Positions 25,078 through 34,262 are shown, counted from the first letter of the stretch. The stretch is DNA of 41,544 nt from Muribaculaceae bacterium (GCA_017451225.1 JAFSPZ010000009.1:1-41544); one strand, 5' to 3'. Numbers and translations are program-made. The notes: a model not told the origin generated them from the sequence alone.

Positions 25078-25092
25078 ATTCAGTATTTTATG

Positions 25093-27171
25093 TTATTCTG
25101 AAGATTTATCAGGATTGAATGCTGGCGGTTGCTCAGCTTGCGTTTCATTCTCCTCTTGGTTGTCGCCTTGAGTGCCGCTGGGCATAGCGACGCTTGTGTT
25201 GCCTTCTGTGTTGTTGTTCTGGCTATTCTGCTCTTCATCTTCGAGGATATCGGTGCGCGAAGTCCACTTGCGCTTACCGAAAACGTTTTCCACATCCTCG
25301 GTATAAATTACCTCACGCTTGAGTAGCATCTGTGCCAGCTCGTGATGTCCATCGGCATATTTGGTAAGGATTTCGCGTGCGCGCTTGTATTCTTGGTCTA
25401 TGATGTCTTGAACCTCCTTGTCGATGCTTTGCGCGCGCTCCTCACTATAGGGCTTGGTAAAGCCATAGTTTTCGCTGCTGTCGTAGTAGGAGACGTTGGG
25501 CAGTGATTCTCCCATGCCGTAGTAGGTGACCATAGCATAGGCTATCTTGGTTGCACGCTCAAGGTCGTTGAGAGCACCAGTGTCGATAATGCCCAGGAAC
25601 ATTTCTTCGGCTACACGTCCCGCCATGAGAGAACAAATCTTGTCGAGCAAGGCCTGTCGTGGAGTGATTTGGCGCTCTTCGGGCATATACCATGCAGCGC
25701 CAAGTGCTTTGCCGCGTGGCACGATTGTGACCTTGATTAGCGGGTCGCCATATTGCAGCTGCCAGCTCACGGTAGCGTGTCCAGCCTCGTGTACTGCGAT
25801 AGAGTTGCGCTCTTCTTCGGTCATGACCTTAGAGGCTTTCTCGAGTCCGCCAATTATGCGGTCGATTGCGCTGTTGAAGTCTTGCTTTTGAACAGCAACT
25901 TTGTGATGACGAGCAGCAATGAGTGCTGCCTCGTTGCACACGTTGGCGATGTCGGCTCCCGAGAAGCCCGGAGTTTGACGTGCCAGTAGGTTCAAGTCAA
26001 CGCTTCCGTCGGTTTTTACGCCGCGCAGGTGCACTTGGAAGATTTCCTTGCGGTCGTTGAGCTCAGGTAGGTCAACATAGATTTGACGGTCGAAACGTCC
26101 GGCACGCAGCAGAGCCTTGTCAAGGATGTCTACACGGTTGGTAGCGGCAAGGATGATGATGCCGCTGTTGGTGCCAAAGCCGTCCATCTCGGTGAGCAGC
26201 TGGTTAAGAGTGCTTTCACGCTCGTCGTTGCTTCCCATCTTGGGGTTGTTGCCACGTGCACGTCCCACAGCATCAATCTCGTCGATAAAGACGATGCAAG
26301 GGGCTTTGTCCTTGGCCTGCTTGAAAAGGTCACGCACGCGCGAGGCGCCCACACCCACAAACATCTCGACGAAGTCGCTACCAGAAAGTGAGAAGAAGTG
26401 CACATCGGCTTCGCCTGCGACAGCCTTTGCGAGCAATGTTTTACCAGTTCCCGGAGGTCCCACGAGCAACGCACCCTTGGGAATCTTACCTCCCAGGTTG
26501 GTGTAGCGTTGAGGGCTCTTGAGGAAGTCAACAATCTCGGCAACCTCGGTTTTGGCCTCGGCGAGTCCTGCTACGTCTTTGAACGTAACCTTGGTTTGAT
26601 TGTTCTTGTCAAAGAGCTTGGCCTTAGACTTTCCAACGCTGAAAATGCCTCCAGCTCCGCCGGCTCCTCCAGCCATGCGCCTTGTCATCCAGAACCAGAA
26701 GAGGATGAGCAGCAGAATGGGGCCAAACCCCCAAATCCAGCTACTGATGTCGCTTGCAGTGGCATAGCGCACAGGTCCTGTATAGACTTCTTTCTTGTTG
26801 AGCGAGTCGAGCTGTTCAACAAATTTGTCGGTTGACGGGATTTGTGTTGATATAGTCGCAGGACTGTGAGCTCTCTTGTTGTTTTCGCTGGCATTAAACA
26901 TCACTCTTGACAAAGAATCATTGAGGAAAGCATTGGCTTCCAGCTTGTTGGTATAAACAATAATGCTGTCAACGCCTTTGCTCTCCAGGCATTCTTTGAA
27001 TTTTGTCCATGACACTTCGCGGCTGGTGCTCATGTCATTGCTCCAGTAGATGCCTAGAATCACAGCCATGATAATGGCATACATCCACAGGATGTTGAAC
27101 TTGGGCTTTTTCCCGCGCTGTGAGGAATTGTTGTTATTGTTGTTGTCGTTGCCGAAAATGTTGTTCTTCAT
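25093..27171 (-). CDS. ftsH: ATP-dependent zinc metalloprotease FtsH
   Basis: FtsH is a hexameric inner-membrane AAA+ protease that degrades membrane and short-lived regulatory proteins. The 692 residues show an Asn-rich N-terminus, helix 1 (about 27-42), a periplasmic FtsH_ext domain, and helix 2 (about 145-162). Walker A is GPPGTGKT (238-245) and Walker B IVFIDEID (293-300). The second region of homology contains RAGRFDRQI, and the zinc site is HEAGH (461-465). The C-terminal tail of about 60 residues is Asn/Gln/Glu-rich and looks disordered. It lies 71 nt downstream of rsfS with no terminator between, so they are co-transcribed, a common Bacteroidetes arrangement. Confidence 0.98.
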   Translation of the reverse strand: MKNNIFGNDNNNNNNSSQRGKKPKFNILWMYAIIMAVILGIYWSNDMSTSREVSWTKFKECLESKGVDSIIVYTNKLEANAFLNDSLSRVMFNASENNKRAHSPATISTQIPSTDKFVEQLDSLNKKEVYTGPVRYATASDISSWIWGFGPILLLILFWFWMTRRMAGGAGGAGGIFSVGKSKAKLFDKNNQTKVTFKDVAGLAEAKTEVAEIVDFLKSPQRYTNLGGKIPKGALLVGPPGTGKTLLAKAVAGEADVHFFSLSGSDFVEMFVGVGASRVRDLFKQAKDKAPCIVFIDEIDAVGRARGNNPKMGSNDERESTLNQLLTEMDGFGTNSGIIILAATNRVDILDKALLRAGRFDRQIYVDLPELNDRKEIFQVHLRGVKTDGSVDLNLLARQTPGFSGADIANVCNEAALIAARHHKVAVQKQDFNSAIDRIIGGLEKASKVMTEEERNSIAVHEAGHATVSWQLQYGDPLIKVTIVPRGKALGAAWYMPEERQITPRQALLDKICSLMAGRVAEEMFLGIIDTGALNDLERATKIAYAMVTYYGMGESLPNVSYYDSSENYGFTKPYSEERAQSIDKEVQDIIDQEYKRAREILTKYADGHHELAQMLLKREVIYTEDVENVFGKRKWTSRTDILEDEEQNSQNNNTEGNTSVAMPSGTQGDNQEENETQAEQPPAFNPDKSSE

Positions 27172-27242
27172 TTATCGTTCTCTTTCGTTGTTATTAGTGG
27201 CTCACCACAAGGTGTGTGGCTACTATGAATAGTGTAGTTATG

Positions 27243-27602
27243 TCAGTCTAAATTGGGGATGCGATTAACGTCGGCATCGGCCCAGAGTTCCTCGAGGTTA
27301 TATCTTTCTCGATCCTCGGGAAGGAAAATATGTGCAAAAACCGTGCCATAATCAATCACTATCCATTGTGAGTTTTGGTAACCTTCATAATTGTAAGGTT
27401 TTTGTCCAGTTTTCTCTTGCACATACTCTCTCACGTTGTCGGCAATGGCTTTCACTTGAATCTTGGTGTTTCCTGTTCCAATGACAAATCCTGAAGTGAC
27501 AGCATACTCCAGCTTGCTGAGGTCGATGTGCACGATGTCGCGTCCTTTCTTTTCTTGAATACTCTCGATAATGCTTTGAATAATTTCGGTTGGTTCAGCC
27601 AT
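27243..27602 (-). CDS. rsfS: Ribosomal silencing factor RsfS
   Basis: RsfS binds ribosomal protein uL14 and blocks joining of the 30S and 50S subunits when nutrients are scarce. The 119-residue length is typical. Visible family parts are DIVHIDLSKLEYAVTSGFVI (about 23-42), the GTGNTKIQVKAIADNV helix region, and the WIVIDYGTVFAHIFLPEDRERYNLEELW end. It is the first gene of a two-gene unit with ftsH and has a textbook promoter. Confidence 0.96.
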   Translation of the reverse strand: MAEPTEIIQSIIESIQEKKGRDIVHIDLSKLEYAVTSGFVIGTGNTKIQVKAIADNVREYVQEKTGQKPYNYEGYQNSQWIVIDYGTVFAHIFLPEDRERYNLEELWADADVNRIPNLD

Positions 27603-27629
27603 ATTTAAATGTTTATAACTAATTAACTA

Positions 27630-27660
27630 CAAAGTTAGGACAATTATTATTCATCACAAA
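27630..27660 (-). promoter_or_regulatory. Promoter of rsfS-ftsH
   Basis: On the minus strand, TTTG (27660-27657), a 19-nt spacer and TAACTTTG (27637-27630): a complete Bacteroidetes promoter about 28 nt upstream of the ATG. Confidence 0.75.
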
Positions 27661-27691
27661 AAAAAGAAGAAAAATGTGTGTCAAATATTAA

Positions 27692-27723
27692 ATCGCCAGC
27701 CACAAGGAAGTGAGGCTGGCGAT
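27692..27723 (-). terminator. Terminator of the DUF3127 gene
   Basis: ATCGCCAGCC (27692-27701) and GGCTGGCGAT (27714-27723) form a perfect 10-bp stem with a 12-nt loop, 46 nt after the stop. Confidence 0.7.
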
Positions 27724-27769
27724 AGTGTGATGTGTGTTGCTGAATCACTCATTAATGAGAACTCAGTTT

Positions 27770-28153
27770 TTAGAAGGGGAGATCATCTTCTTGAGTTTGC
27801 TCAAAAGTGGCTTCACCTGCAAGAGGCATTGGAGCAGGAGGAGCATCATTTACTGGAGGTTGAGGCGCAGTGGTAGCAGCTGCTGCGTCGATTTTCTCGG
27901 CCTTCCATCCGCGAATGTCGGTGTAGTAGCGTCCTTGATACTCGCGGCACTCAATGTCGAAGCTCAGGTTTATCATGTCGCCCACCTCAAGGGGGTACTG
28001 GTCGGCACGGTCACCGAAGAAGTCGAAATAAATCTTGCGAGGAAAACTGTCGAGAGTCTCGAGCAGATAGTTTTGCTTTTTCCATGGGTTTCCAGCTTTA
28101 GAAGTGCCACTTTGGAGGTCAAACTTCTGTATAATCTTACCTTTTACTTCCAT
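27770..28153 (-). CDS. DUF3127 protein, OB-fold-like with an SSB-type acidic tip
   Basis: This 127-residue cytosolic protein matches DUF3127, a Bacteroidetes family. The N-terminal part (about 1-85) looks like an OB fold: MEVKGKIIQKFD, KKQNYLLETLDS, KIYFDFFGDRADQYPLEVGD and YYTDIRGWKAEKID. A flexible Ala/Pro-rich linker follows (about 90-115), ending in QEDDLPF. That architecture (OB fold, disordered linker, acidic tip ending Pro-Phe) is that of single-stranded DNA-binding proteins, whose tip recruits repair and replication proteins. DNA binding is inference. It is monocistronic, with its own -7 box and terminator. Confidence 0.85.
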   Translation of the reverse strand: MEVKGKIIQKFDLQSGTSKAGNPWKKQNYLLETLDSFPRKIYFDFFGDRADQYPLEVGDMINLSFDIECREYQGRYYTDIRGWKAEKIDAAAATTAPQPPVNDAPPAPMPLAGEATFEQTQEDDLPF

Positions 28154-28195
28154 ATTGATATTTTTAATGTATTAAATGATTCTTTAAAAGTTGTG

Positions 28196-28203
28196 CAAAG
28201 TTA
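28196..28203 (-). promoter_or_regulatory. -7 box of the DUF3127 gene
   Basis: The minus strand reads TAACTTTG, an exact TAnnTTTG match, about 43 nt upstream of the ATG. Confidence 0.5.
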
Positions 28204-28274
28204 GTCAATCATTTTGTTTAATAAAAATAAATGTGGAGTTAAGTTATTAACAATTTTGTTTTTTGATGCGCTGG

Positions 28275-28315
28275 AAAAAAGCACCAGCCTTGCAACACAT
28301 AGTGGCAAGGCTGGT
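28275..28315 (-). terminator. Terminator of the amidase gene
   Basis: ACCAGCCTTGC (28283-28293) and GCAAGGCTGGT (28305-28315) form a perfect 11-bp stem with an 11-nt loop. On the minus strand a run of six T follows. Confidence 0.85.
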
Positions 28316-28335
28316 AGATAGTGGGAGAGAGATAG

Positions 28336-30882
28336 TTAATTTCCTAAAAGAATATTGTAAATAATAGTTATGTCACCAGCGGTGATAACGCCGTCGTTGT
28401 CTTGGTCTCCATTTACCATACCCTCGCTATTGTTGTCGAGGAGGTAGTTGTAGAGTACCGTTATGTCGGCACTGGATACAATTCCGTCGCCATCCACGTC
28501 GCCAGTGACGGCTGGTGATGCTGGCATGTCGTCGACCTTGGCGGTCTGCTCGGCTGTGCGATCGTAGTGTACATACTTGATATTGTCGAACATGATATCG
28601 CCATCCCATGCTTGAACTGGCAGCAACTCGCCGTCGTCGTCATATTCCTCGTCGGTGTTGTAGTGGCGCAGGTAGAACGAATCGTAGCACCACTTTTGGG
28701 CAGGTCCTACAGTTTCACCCTCACCCGTGAAGTGGACGAATGGTGCATTGTAGATGTCGAATGCCATAGTCTTCCATCCGCGGAAGTCGAGGACCACGTG
28801 CTCGTTCTGGATGAGGCCAGAGGCTCCACTGCCGTTGAGACGTACCATGTGGCACACTTGATTGTTGGAACCGTCGGCAAACACTTCGCACTGGAGCACA
28901 GCGTCATAGCTGTCGTTGAAATAGTTGTTCTGGCTATAGCTGCGGTACTCACGAATCTGCCATGGACCGTCGCAGTCCTGATTGAACTCGTAGTGTAACA
29001 GATAGGAATTGGTGAGGTCGGTGCGGCTGGTTGTGTTGCTAAGGGCGATGTAGTTAGAGTTGGGATCGGCTACACCGTCCTTAGATGTGGTGTGAGTTGT
29101 AGATCCTGAACCATCGGGACTCCACCAGTGGTTCAGTGCTGAGCCATCTTCAATCATAGTGTAGTCGAGAACTGGACGATACTCGGTCATGAAGCGCACA
29201 TATCGAGTGATGTTGCTGGTGTTGCCCGAGAGGTCGGTGAATGTGCCCTGAATCTTGAAGCGGTAGGTCTTGTCGAGCTTGAGGTCGGCAAGAGGATAGA
29301 AGTGTATTACCGAAGCGTCGCGCACAACAGCGTGAGTGAGACGTCCTTCAACTGTCTCACCATCGGCACACTCCAGTACAATCATTTCGGTGGCATTGTC
29401 ATCGTTCCATGCAAGTTCCTCGTTAAACTCCACGCGTATGGCAGGACGTAGGGTGTAGAGCATTGTCTCGCCCTCGGTGGGTGTGGTGCTTGCTATGTAA
29501 GGCGCCTCAAGGTCGGCAGGCACGGTCATGAAGTTGAACACATAGTTGCCGCCTTCCTCTCCGTCGGCATCACCGTCGAGTAGCTGGTTGGTTTGCGAGT
29601 TGCGTGCTATGCTGCCGTCGATGGTCATAGTATAGCTCATGTCGTCGAGCAGTTGGTTGAGAACTACACGCAGTGTGTAGTCGTTGTCCCAGGAGAGTGT
29701 GACATTGCCATTATGATTGATTGAGAACGCTTGCTCCACGCTCTCGCGGTTCATGTTGCGTGAGAAAGTGAGCACCATGTCGTTTATGATTTTCACGGCA
29801 TCGGGGTTGCTGATGCTGTTGGACGAAACAACGGCAGGAGCGTTGGACGTGAGTTCTATGTTGCCCCAAGTCACGTTGTCGCCGGCAAGTCCTTGAGTGT
29901 CGTAACTCATAGTCACAGTCTTGGTAGCACTGGTGTAGCCAGGGCAAGAATAGGTGATCTCATAGGTTTGGCCTGGGGTCAGTCCTTCAAAGAGGAAGAA
30001 CCCGTTGTGCACGAGGTCCTTGCTATTAACATAGTTGTGGAACAGCGACTCATAGCTGTCGGTAACGATGGTCTGTCCGTTGCAAGTCACTGTCACATTG
30101 TCGATGGGCTGGCCGTTCTCGCTGTTCTTCACAACACCGGCGAGCATTACCTTCTCGGGACGGTCGATGCCGCGATATTCCAGGATTGACCGGAAGGTGC
30201 CAAATGCCTCCAGTCGCTTATAGCTCTCGTTGATGTTAAGTGCCTGCTGCATGGGCAGTGTGTGGAAACCTCCCTCGCTCAGCAGCGATGCCATGTTGGT
30301 GCGGCGATTCACCGAGAGGTAGGGGTACTGGTTGGTGTGTGTGGTGGGAGTGGGGTCGTACCAGCAGCGGTCGTACCAGTTGCCGCGTGTGGTGGTTTCA
30401 TACATCACGCTTGTGAGGTTGGGAGTGAGGATGTCTCCGTAGGCTTTGCCTCCATGGGGTGTTTTCTCAATCTCCACGCCGTTCTTGCGCCAGCCGCCAA
30501 AGAGCATCAGGGTGCTGTTGGTGTTGCCTCCAGCATCACTATGGATGGAGTAGAAGAAGTCGGCTCCCCATGCATTTGCCATGTCGGAGCGTTCCTCGAG
30601 GCTCACATCATCTTGGTCGTCATCGCGTGTCATTTGAATAGTGGCGTCGGTAGCCGTAGTGAACTCTTGCAGGTATTCACGAGTGGCGAGTCCCACGCGA
30701 AGTACCTTTTGCGCCTCGGTGTAGCCATACATGCCTTGGTTCTCCTTCTTGCTGTGACCTGGGTCAATCCAGAGCTTGAAGTCGCCCCATTCGGCCTTTT
30801 CCTGTTCTTGTGCGTTAGCAAACGGAGTCGTTGCGAAGTAGCCAATAACAGCCACAATCGCTATTTTTGTAAAGTTCTTCAT
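28336..30882 (-). CDS. Secreted multidomain N-acetylmuramoyl-L-alanine amidase with dockerin-like tail
   Basis: From ATG 30882 the 848-residue protein has a signal peptide ending FANA (about residue 24). Residues 35-245 form an Amidase_3 domain with its zinc and catalytic residues: His43 in WIDPGHSK, Glu56, His114 in SIHSDAGG and Glu203 in SEGGFHT. The family cuts the bond between muramic acid and the stem peptide. Next come a carboxypeptidase-regulatory-like module (about 250-325), two Ig-like Big_5-type modules (about 345-445 and 460-575), a beta-rich region resembling a binding module (about 590-775), and the dockerin-like tail ending IYNILLGN. An upstream TTG is a weaker start. It lies 8 nt after the PD40 gene in one operon. 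Confidence 0.85.
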   Translation of the reverse strand: MKNFTKIAIVAVIGYFATTPFANAQEQEKAEWGDFKLWIDPGHSKKENQGMYGYTEAQKVLRVGLATREYLQEFTTATDATIQMTRDDDQDDVSLEERSDMANAWGADFFYSIHSDAGGNTNSTLMLFGGWRKNGVEIEKTPHGGKAYGDILTPNLTSVMYETTTRGNWYDRCWYDPTPTTHTNQYPYLSVNRRTNMASLLSEGGFHTLPMQQALNINESYKRLEAFGTFRSILEYRGIDRPEKVMLAGVVKNSENGQPIDNVTVTCNGQTIVTDSYESLFHNYVNSKDLVHNGFFLFEGLTPGQTYEITYSCPGYTSATKTVTMSYDTQGLAGDNVTWGNIELTSNAPAVVSSNSISNPDAVKIINDMVLTFSRNMNRESVEQAFSINHNGNVTLSWDNDYTLRVVLNQLLDDMSYTMTIDGSIARNSQTNQLLDGDADGEEGGNYVFNFMTVPADLEAPYIASTTPTEGETMLYTLRPAIRVEFNEELAWNDDNATEMIVLECADGETVEGRLTHAVVRDASVIHFYPLADLKLDKTYRFKIQGTFTDLSGNTSNITRYVRFMTEYRPVLDYTMIEDGSALNHWWSPDGSGSTTHTTSKDGVADPNSNYIALSNTTSRTDLTNSYLLHYEFNQDCDGPWQIREYRSYSQNNYFNDSYDAVLQCEVFADGSNNQVCHMVRLNGSGASGLIQNEHVVLDFRGWKTMAFDIYNAPFVHFTGEGETVGPAQKWCYDSFYLRHYNTDEEYDDDGELLPVQAWDGDIMFDNIKYVHYDRTAEQTAKVDDMPASPAVTGDVDGDGIVSSADITVLYNYLLDNNSEGMVNGDQDNDGVITAGDITIIYNILLGN

Positions 30883-30890
30883 AGCTGTTA

Positions 30891-31733
30891 TCAATAATTG
30901 AGGTTAATAATGTAGATTGCACCGTCGGTGTCGTTGTCAAAGGCAAGTCTAGTGCCGTCGGGCGACACAGCGATAGTCACAGGAATGGTCTCGCTATTAG
31001 GAGTGATGTTGACGGCATTGCCGTTGTCAACATTCACACAGAAGATGTCGCTGCTTGTGAAGCGGTGACCGTCATCGTAGATGACTGTCATCATCAGGTT
31101 GCGGCTGTCGGGGAGCCATGATGCATGAGAGCCTTTGCCCAGGCTAACGAGACCTGTGCCGTCAGCATTGCACACAAAGAGCCCTTTTGTCACGATTTGG
31201 AAGGCTATTTTGGTGCCATCGGGCGAGAGGGCGGGGTTTATAATCCACTTGCCGGCATAGTCGCTCAAGCCAGCAATCTTGCTGGAGGCTTCCTTAGGCT
31301 CGTCGAGCATGATTTGGTAGGCATTGGTTGCTCCCATCACAGTAGAACGCTTGATGTTGCGTGTGGCAGGTGCAACTTGTTGAATCTTGCCAGTGAAGGC
31401 GTTTACTTGTTCGATGCGTGTCATGCGCTTTTGGTTCTCAACTGTGTAGGGAGTGCTGAGAATTTCTTGAGGGCTTACCCAGCGCATCTGATAGCCTGCA
31501 CCAGGAGCTTGTGAAACCTGCTTGAGTCCGGTGCCGTCGGCACTGGCTACCCAAATTCCAATGAAGTTGTCGCTAGTAACGGCAATCTTGGAACCATCGG
31601 GCGACCACACAGGTGCCATGAGGCTGTGCTCTGCCTTGATTAATAGCTGCGGCTCGCTCCACGAGGTGGGCTGTGCCATCATGTTGCCAAAAGACAACAA
31701 CGCGGCCGCTGCAATGATTAGTTTTCTTTTCAT
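30891..31733 (-). CDS. Secreted PD40/TolB-like beta-propeller protein
   Basis: The product is about 280 residues with a signal peptide (MKRKLIIAAAALLSFGNMMA). A second ATG two codons upstream is also possible. The mature protein carries repeated PD40 motifs: WSPDGSKIAV near 45, LSPDGTKIAF near 170 and VSPDGTRLAF near 258, with weaker repeats between. Such propellers, as in TolB, bind proteins or glycans in the periplasm or at the surface, and no catalytic site is evident. It is the first gene of an operon with the secreted amidase (8-nt gap), so it may position or regulate that enzyme; this is inference. Confidence 0.8.
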   Translation of the reverse strand: MKRKLIIAAAALLSFGNMMAQPTSWSEPQLLIKAEHSLMAPVWSPDGSKIAVTSDNFIGIWVASADGTGLKQVSQAPGAGYQMRWVSPQEILSTPYTVENQKRMTRIEQVNAFTGKIQQVAPATRNIKRSTVMGATNAYQIMLDEPKEASSKIAGLSDYAGKWIINPALSPDGTKIAFQIVTKGLFVCNADGTGLVSLGKGSHASWLPDSRNLMMTVIYDDGHRFTSSDIFCVNVDNGNAVNITPNSETIPVTIAVSPDGTRLAFDNDTDGAIYIINLNY

Positions 31734-31817
31734 CGGCATTTCTTGTGTTAAATGGTTGTTAAATATTGAGTTTGTTGTGTGAAGTGTTTGTTATTTCTAT
31801 GGTTTTTATTTCATTTG

Positions 31818-31848
31818 CTAAGTTAGGGCATAATTTTGAATTGGCAAA
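31818..31848 (-). promoter_or_regulatory. Promoter of the PD40-amidase operon
   Basis: On the minus strand, TTTG (31848-31845), a 19-nt spacer and TAACTTAG (31825-31818), one mismatch from consensus. The leader would be about 80 nt. The divergent region 31740-32082 holds this promoter, the one for the beta-barrel array, and AT-rich sequence only. Confidence 0.55.
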
Positions 31849-31956
31849 ATATTTTTAGTTTTTTTCAAGAAATGCCCATATCAGATAGCAAAAATGGTAT
31901 AATACTGCCAATAAAATGTTCCATTTTGTCATAAAAAGGCATTTTTATGTGCTTTT

Positions 31957-31990
31957 TTTGCTTGTGTGTTAAACTAAATTACTAAATTTG
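31957..31990 (+). promoter_or_regulatory. Promoter of beta-barrel paralog 1
   Basis: TTTG (31957-31960), a 22-nt spacer and TAAATTTG (31983-31990). The spacer is longer than in paralogs 2 and 3. The leader to ATG 32083 is about 85 nt. Confidence 0.5.
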
Positions 31991-32082
31991 CGTCATAATT
32001 GCGGAAATGGCATTATTGACCGTTTCTCTCGCAACAAGACAAAACGAGTTAAAACAATATTATTAATTAATTTTTTTTGATT

Positions 32083-32682
32083 ATGAAGAAAATTGCTATT
32101 GCACTTATGTGCACAATTTTTGCTACTGGCGCTGCCATGGCTCAGAAACAATTCACTTTTGGTCCTAAGGTTGGTGTAGACTACACTCACTACTGGGGCG
32201 AGGATGTAAATCATGGAGGTCAGCTCAACTATCAAGTTGGCGCTTTCATGGAGTATCGTTTTACCAACAAGTTCTCTATTGCTCCCGAGGTTGTATTTGC
32301 TGCACAAGGTGGCAAGTATGAAGTTGAAAGACTCGGTATTACTTTAAAAGAGACCGACAACGTTAACTACATCAATGTTCCCGTAATGTTGAAATTTTAT
32401 GTTGTTCCAGCATTAAGCATTGACTTTGGTCCACAGGTGGGTTTCAATGTATATAGTAAGAATACTGCTGAAGTTAAAGCTGGTGGTGAAGGTGGAAAGG
32501 TTACTACCGACATGAAGGATTATACAAAGACTGTTGACGTTGGTGTGGGTCTTGGTTTGACCTACAACATCACCAACGATGTATTTGTTCAGGGTCGTTA
32601 CACCATGGGCATGACAGATGTGTTTGAGCACAGCAAAGCCAAGAACGGCAACGCTCAAATCGCAATCGGCTACCGCTTCTAA
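32083..32682 (+). CDS. Outer-membrane beta-barrel protein, tandem paralog 1
   Basis: The 199-residue product has a signal peptide (MKKIAIALMCTIFATGAAMA). It is a small outer-membrane beta-barrel of the PorT/OMP_b-brl type. Barrel strands include FGPKVGVDYTHYWG, FMEYRFTNKFSIAPEVVFAA and NYINVPVMLKFYV. The end is GNAQIAIGYRF with the expected terminal Phe. ATG 32083 gives the proper signal peptide; a TTG two codons earlier is ignored. It is the first of four tandem paralogs at 32.1-34.9 kb and has its own promoter and terminator. Its variable region (about 85-95 and 125-150) differs most between copies, as expected of surface loops. Function is unknown. Confidence 0.88.
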   Translation: MKKIAIALMCTIFATGAAMAQKQFTFGPKVGVDYTHYWGEDVNHGGQLNYQVGAFMEYRFTNKFSIAPEVVFAAQGGKYEVERLGITLKETDNVNYINVPVMLKFYVVPALSIDFGPQVGFNVYSKNTAEVKAGGEGGKVTTDMKDYTKTVDVGVGLGLTYNITNDVFVQGRYTMGMTDVFEHSKAKNGNAQIAIGYRF

Positions 32683-32715
32683 TCAAGCAAGTTCCGCAAG
32701 GATTTAAAAGAACTC

Positions 32716-32756
32716 AAGTGACCTGCGCAAAATGTTGCGTGGGTCACTTTTTTGTT
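32716..32756 (+). terminator. Terminator of paralog 1
   Basis: AAGTGACCTGCGCAA (32716-32730) pairs with TTGCGTGGGTCACTT (32735-32749), two G-U pairs and a 4-nt loop, then a T-run. The flanking sequence is nearly identical after paralog 2. Confidence 0.9.
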
Positions 32757-32761
32757 ATTTT

Positions 32762-32792
32762 TTTGTTAATTAAGATTATTGTCCTATCTTTG
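32762..32792 (+). promoter_or_regulatory. Promoter of beta-barrel paralog 2
   Basis: TTTG (32762-32765), a 19-nt spacer and TATCTTTG (32785-32792), a complete consensus promoter. It begins immediately after the preceding terminator. Confidence 0.7.
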
Positions 32793-32835
32793 CAAATTAA
32801 ATAAAAAGATGTTGAACAATTTAACTTGATTAAGT

Positions 32836-33450
32836 ATGAAGAAGATTGCTATCGCACTCATGTGCACAATTCTTGCAACAGGCGCCGCCATGGCTCAAGA
32901 ACAATTTACATTTGGTCCTAAGATTGGTGTGGACTACACTCACTACTGGGGCAAGGATGTAGGTCATGGAGGTGTGCTCAACTATCAGATTGGATTGTTC
33001 ATGGAGTATCGCATTAACAACAAGTTCTCGGTTGCTCCCGAGTTTGTGTTTGCTGCTCAGGGTGGAAAGTATGAGGATGTATATAGAATACCTGAAATGG
33101 GAAAGATTGAGGTAAATGTTACTGATCATGCTAACTACATCAATGTTCCAGTGATGCTTAAGTATTATGTTATTCCTGAGCTGAGTATCGATTTCGGCCC
33201 TCAGATTGGTTTTAATATCTACAGCAAATACACTGCTAAGGCTAAAGATTCCAGTATAGAGTTTAAGGAAACTTATGACGAAAAAGAAGAAACAAAGAAT
33301 GTTGATTTTGGTTTTGGTCTTGGTGTGACTTATAACCTTGCAAAGGATGTATTTGTCCAGGGTCGTTACACTATGGGTGTAACCAAGACGTTTAACTATG
33401 GCAACGATAAGAACGGCAACGCTCAAATCGCCATTGGCTACCGCTTCTAA
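32836..33450 (+). CDS. Outer-membrane beta-barrel protein, tandem paralog 2
   Basis: The 204-residue paralog is closest to copy 1: the signal peptide MKKIAIALMCTILATGAAMA differs by one residue. The strands FGPKIGVDYTHYWGKD, FMEYRINNKFSVAPEFVFAA and NYINVPVMLKYYV are conserved. The loop regions (about 80-95 and 135-155) are replaced by different charged sequence (ETYDEKEETKN). It ends GNAQIAIGYRF. It carries its own promoter and a terminator that is a near copy of that after paralog 1, so the duplicated unit included the 3' region. Confidence 0.88.
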   Translation: MKKIAIALMCTILATGAAMAQEQFTFGPKIGVDYTHYWGKDVGHGGVLNYQIGLFMEYRINNKFSVAPEFVFAAQGGKYEDVYRIPEMGKIEVNVTDHANYINVPVMLKYYVIPELSIDFGPQIGFNIYSKYTAKAKDSSIEFKETYDEKEETKNVDFGFGLGVTYNLAKDVFVQGRYTMGVTKTFNYGNDKNGNAQIAIGYRF

Positions 33451-33483
33451 TAAAGCGAGTTCCGCAAGGATTTAAAAGAACTC

Positions 33484-33520
33484 AAGTGACCTGCGCAAAT
33501 GGTGCGCGGGTCACTTTTTT
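33484..33520 (+). terminator. Terminator of paralog 2
   Basis: AAGTGACCTGCGCA (33484-33497) pairs with TGCGCGGGTCACTT (33503-33516), with one G-U pair and a 5-nt loop, then a T-run. Confidence 0.9.
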
Positions 33521-33529
33521 TGTTATTTC

Positions 33530-33560
33530 TTTGATAATTAAGAAATTTATTCTATATTTG
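33530..33560 (+). promoter_or_regulatory. Promoter of beta-barrel paralogs 3 and 4
   Basis: TTTG (33530-33533), a 19-nt spacer and TATATTTG (33553-33560), a complete consensus promoter. Confidence 0.7.
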
Positions 33561-33604
33561 CGATTAGAATCTATTGTTGTTTAACTTTTTAATACGAGTA
33601 AATT

Positions 33605-34216
33605 ATGAAGAAGATTACTATCGCACTTGTGTGCATGCTATTGACAGCAGGAGCTGCCATGGCGCAGAAGAAGTTAACCTTTGGTCCAAAAGTTGGTGTT
33701 GACTACACTCACTTCTGGGACAATGAAGAGGATGCTAGCGGACAATTCAACTACCAGGCAGGAGTGTTCTTAGAGTATCGTTTTACCGATAAGTTCTCAG
33801 TCGCTCCCGAGGTTGTGTTTGCTGCACAAGGTGCCAAGACAAAACAGACTATAGAGACAACCTATCACACTAATTACATTAATGTGCCTGTGATGCTAAA
33901 ATGGTATGTGATAAAACCGTTAAGTATCGATTTTGGTCCACAGTTAGGTATCAACGTTTATAGTAAGGAAACAATAAAGTATATTCCACAAGAAGCACCG
34001 ATGCTGAAGATGATTGCTGATGGCACTTATGACATCAAGGACCTTACTAAAACAGTAGATTTCGGTGTTGCATTGGGTCTCACCTACAACATTACAGATG
34101 AAGTGTTTGTGCAAGGTCGTTACACTATGGGCATGATTAACGTGTTTAAAACTGAATACACATCGAAAAATTTCAAGTACGGCAACGCTCAAATCGCTAT
34201 TGGCTACCGCTTCTAA
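33605..34216 (+). CDS. Outer-membrane beta-barrel protein, tandem paralog 3
   Basis: The 203-residue paralog has a signal peptide (MKKITIALVCMLLTAGAAMA) shared almost exactly with copy 4, so copies 3 and 4 form a second pair. Conserved strands are FGPKVGVDYTHFWDN, FLEYRFTDKFSVAPEVVFAA, NYINVPVMLKWYV and LSIDFGPQLGINVYSKE. The first loop is shortened (TKQTIETTYHT) and the third loop is different from all other copies. It ends GNAQIAIGYRF. No terminator separates it from copy 4, which starts 46 nt later, so these two are co-transcribed. Confidence 0.88.
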   Translation: MKKITIALVCMLLTAGAAMAQKKLTFGPKVGVDYTHFWDNEEDASGQFNYQAGVFLEYRFTDKFSVAPEVVFAAQGAKTKQTIETTYHTNYINVPVMLKWYVIKPLSIDFGPQLGINVYSKETIKYIPQEAPMLKMIADGTYDIKDLTKTVDFGVALGLTYNITDEVFVQGRYTMGMINVFKTEYTSKNFKYGNAQIAIGYRF

Positions 34217-34262
34217 TGAATAAATAGAAAAACTTAAAAGAACATTTTTAATACAATAAATT

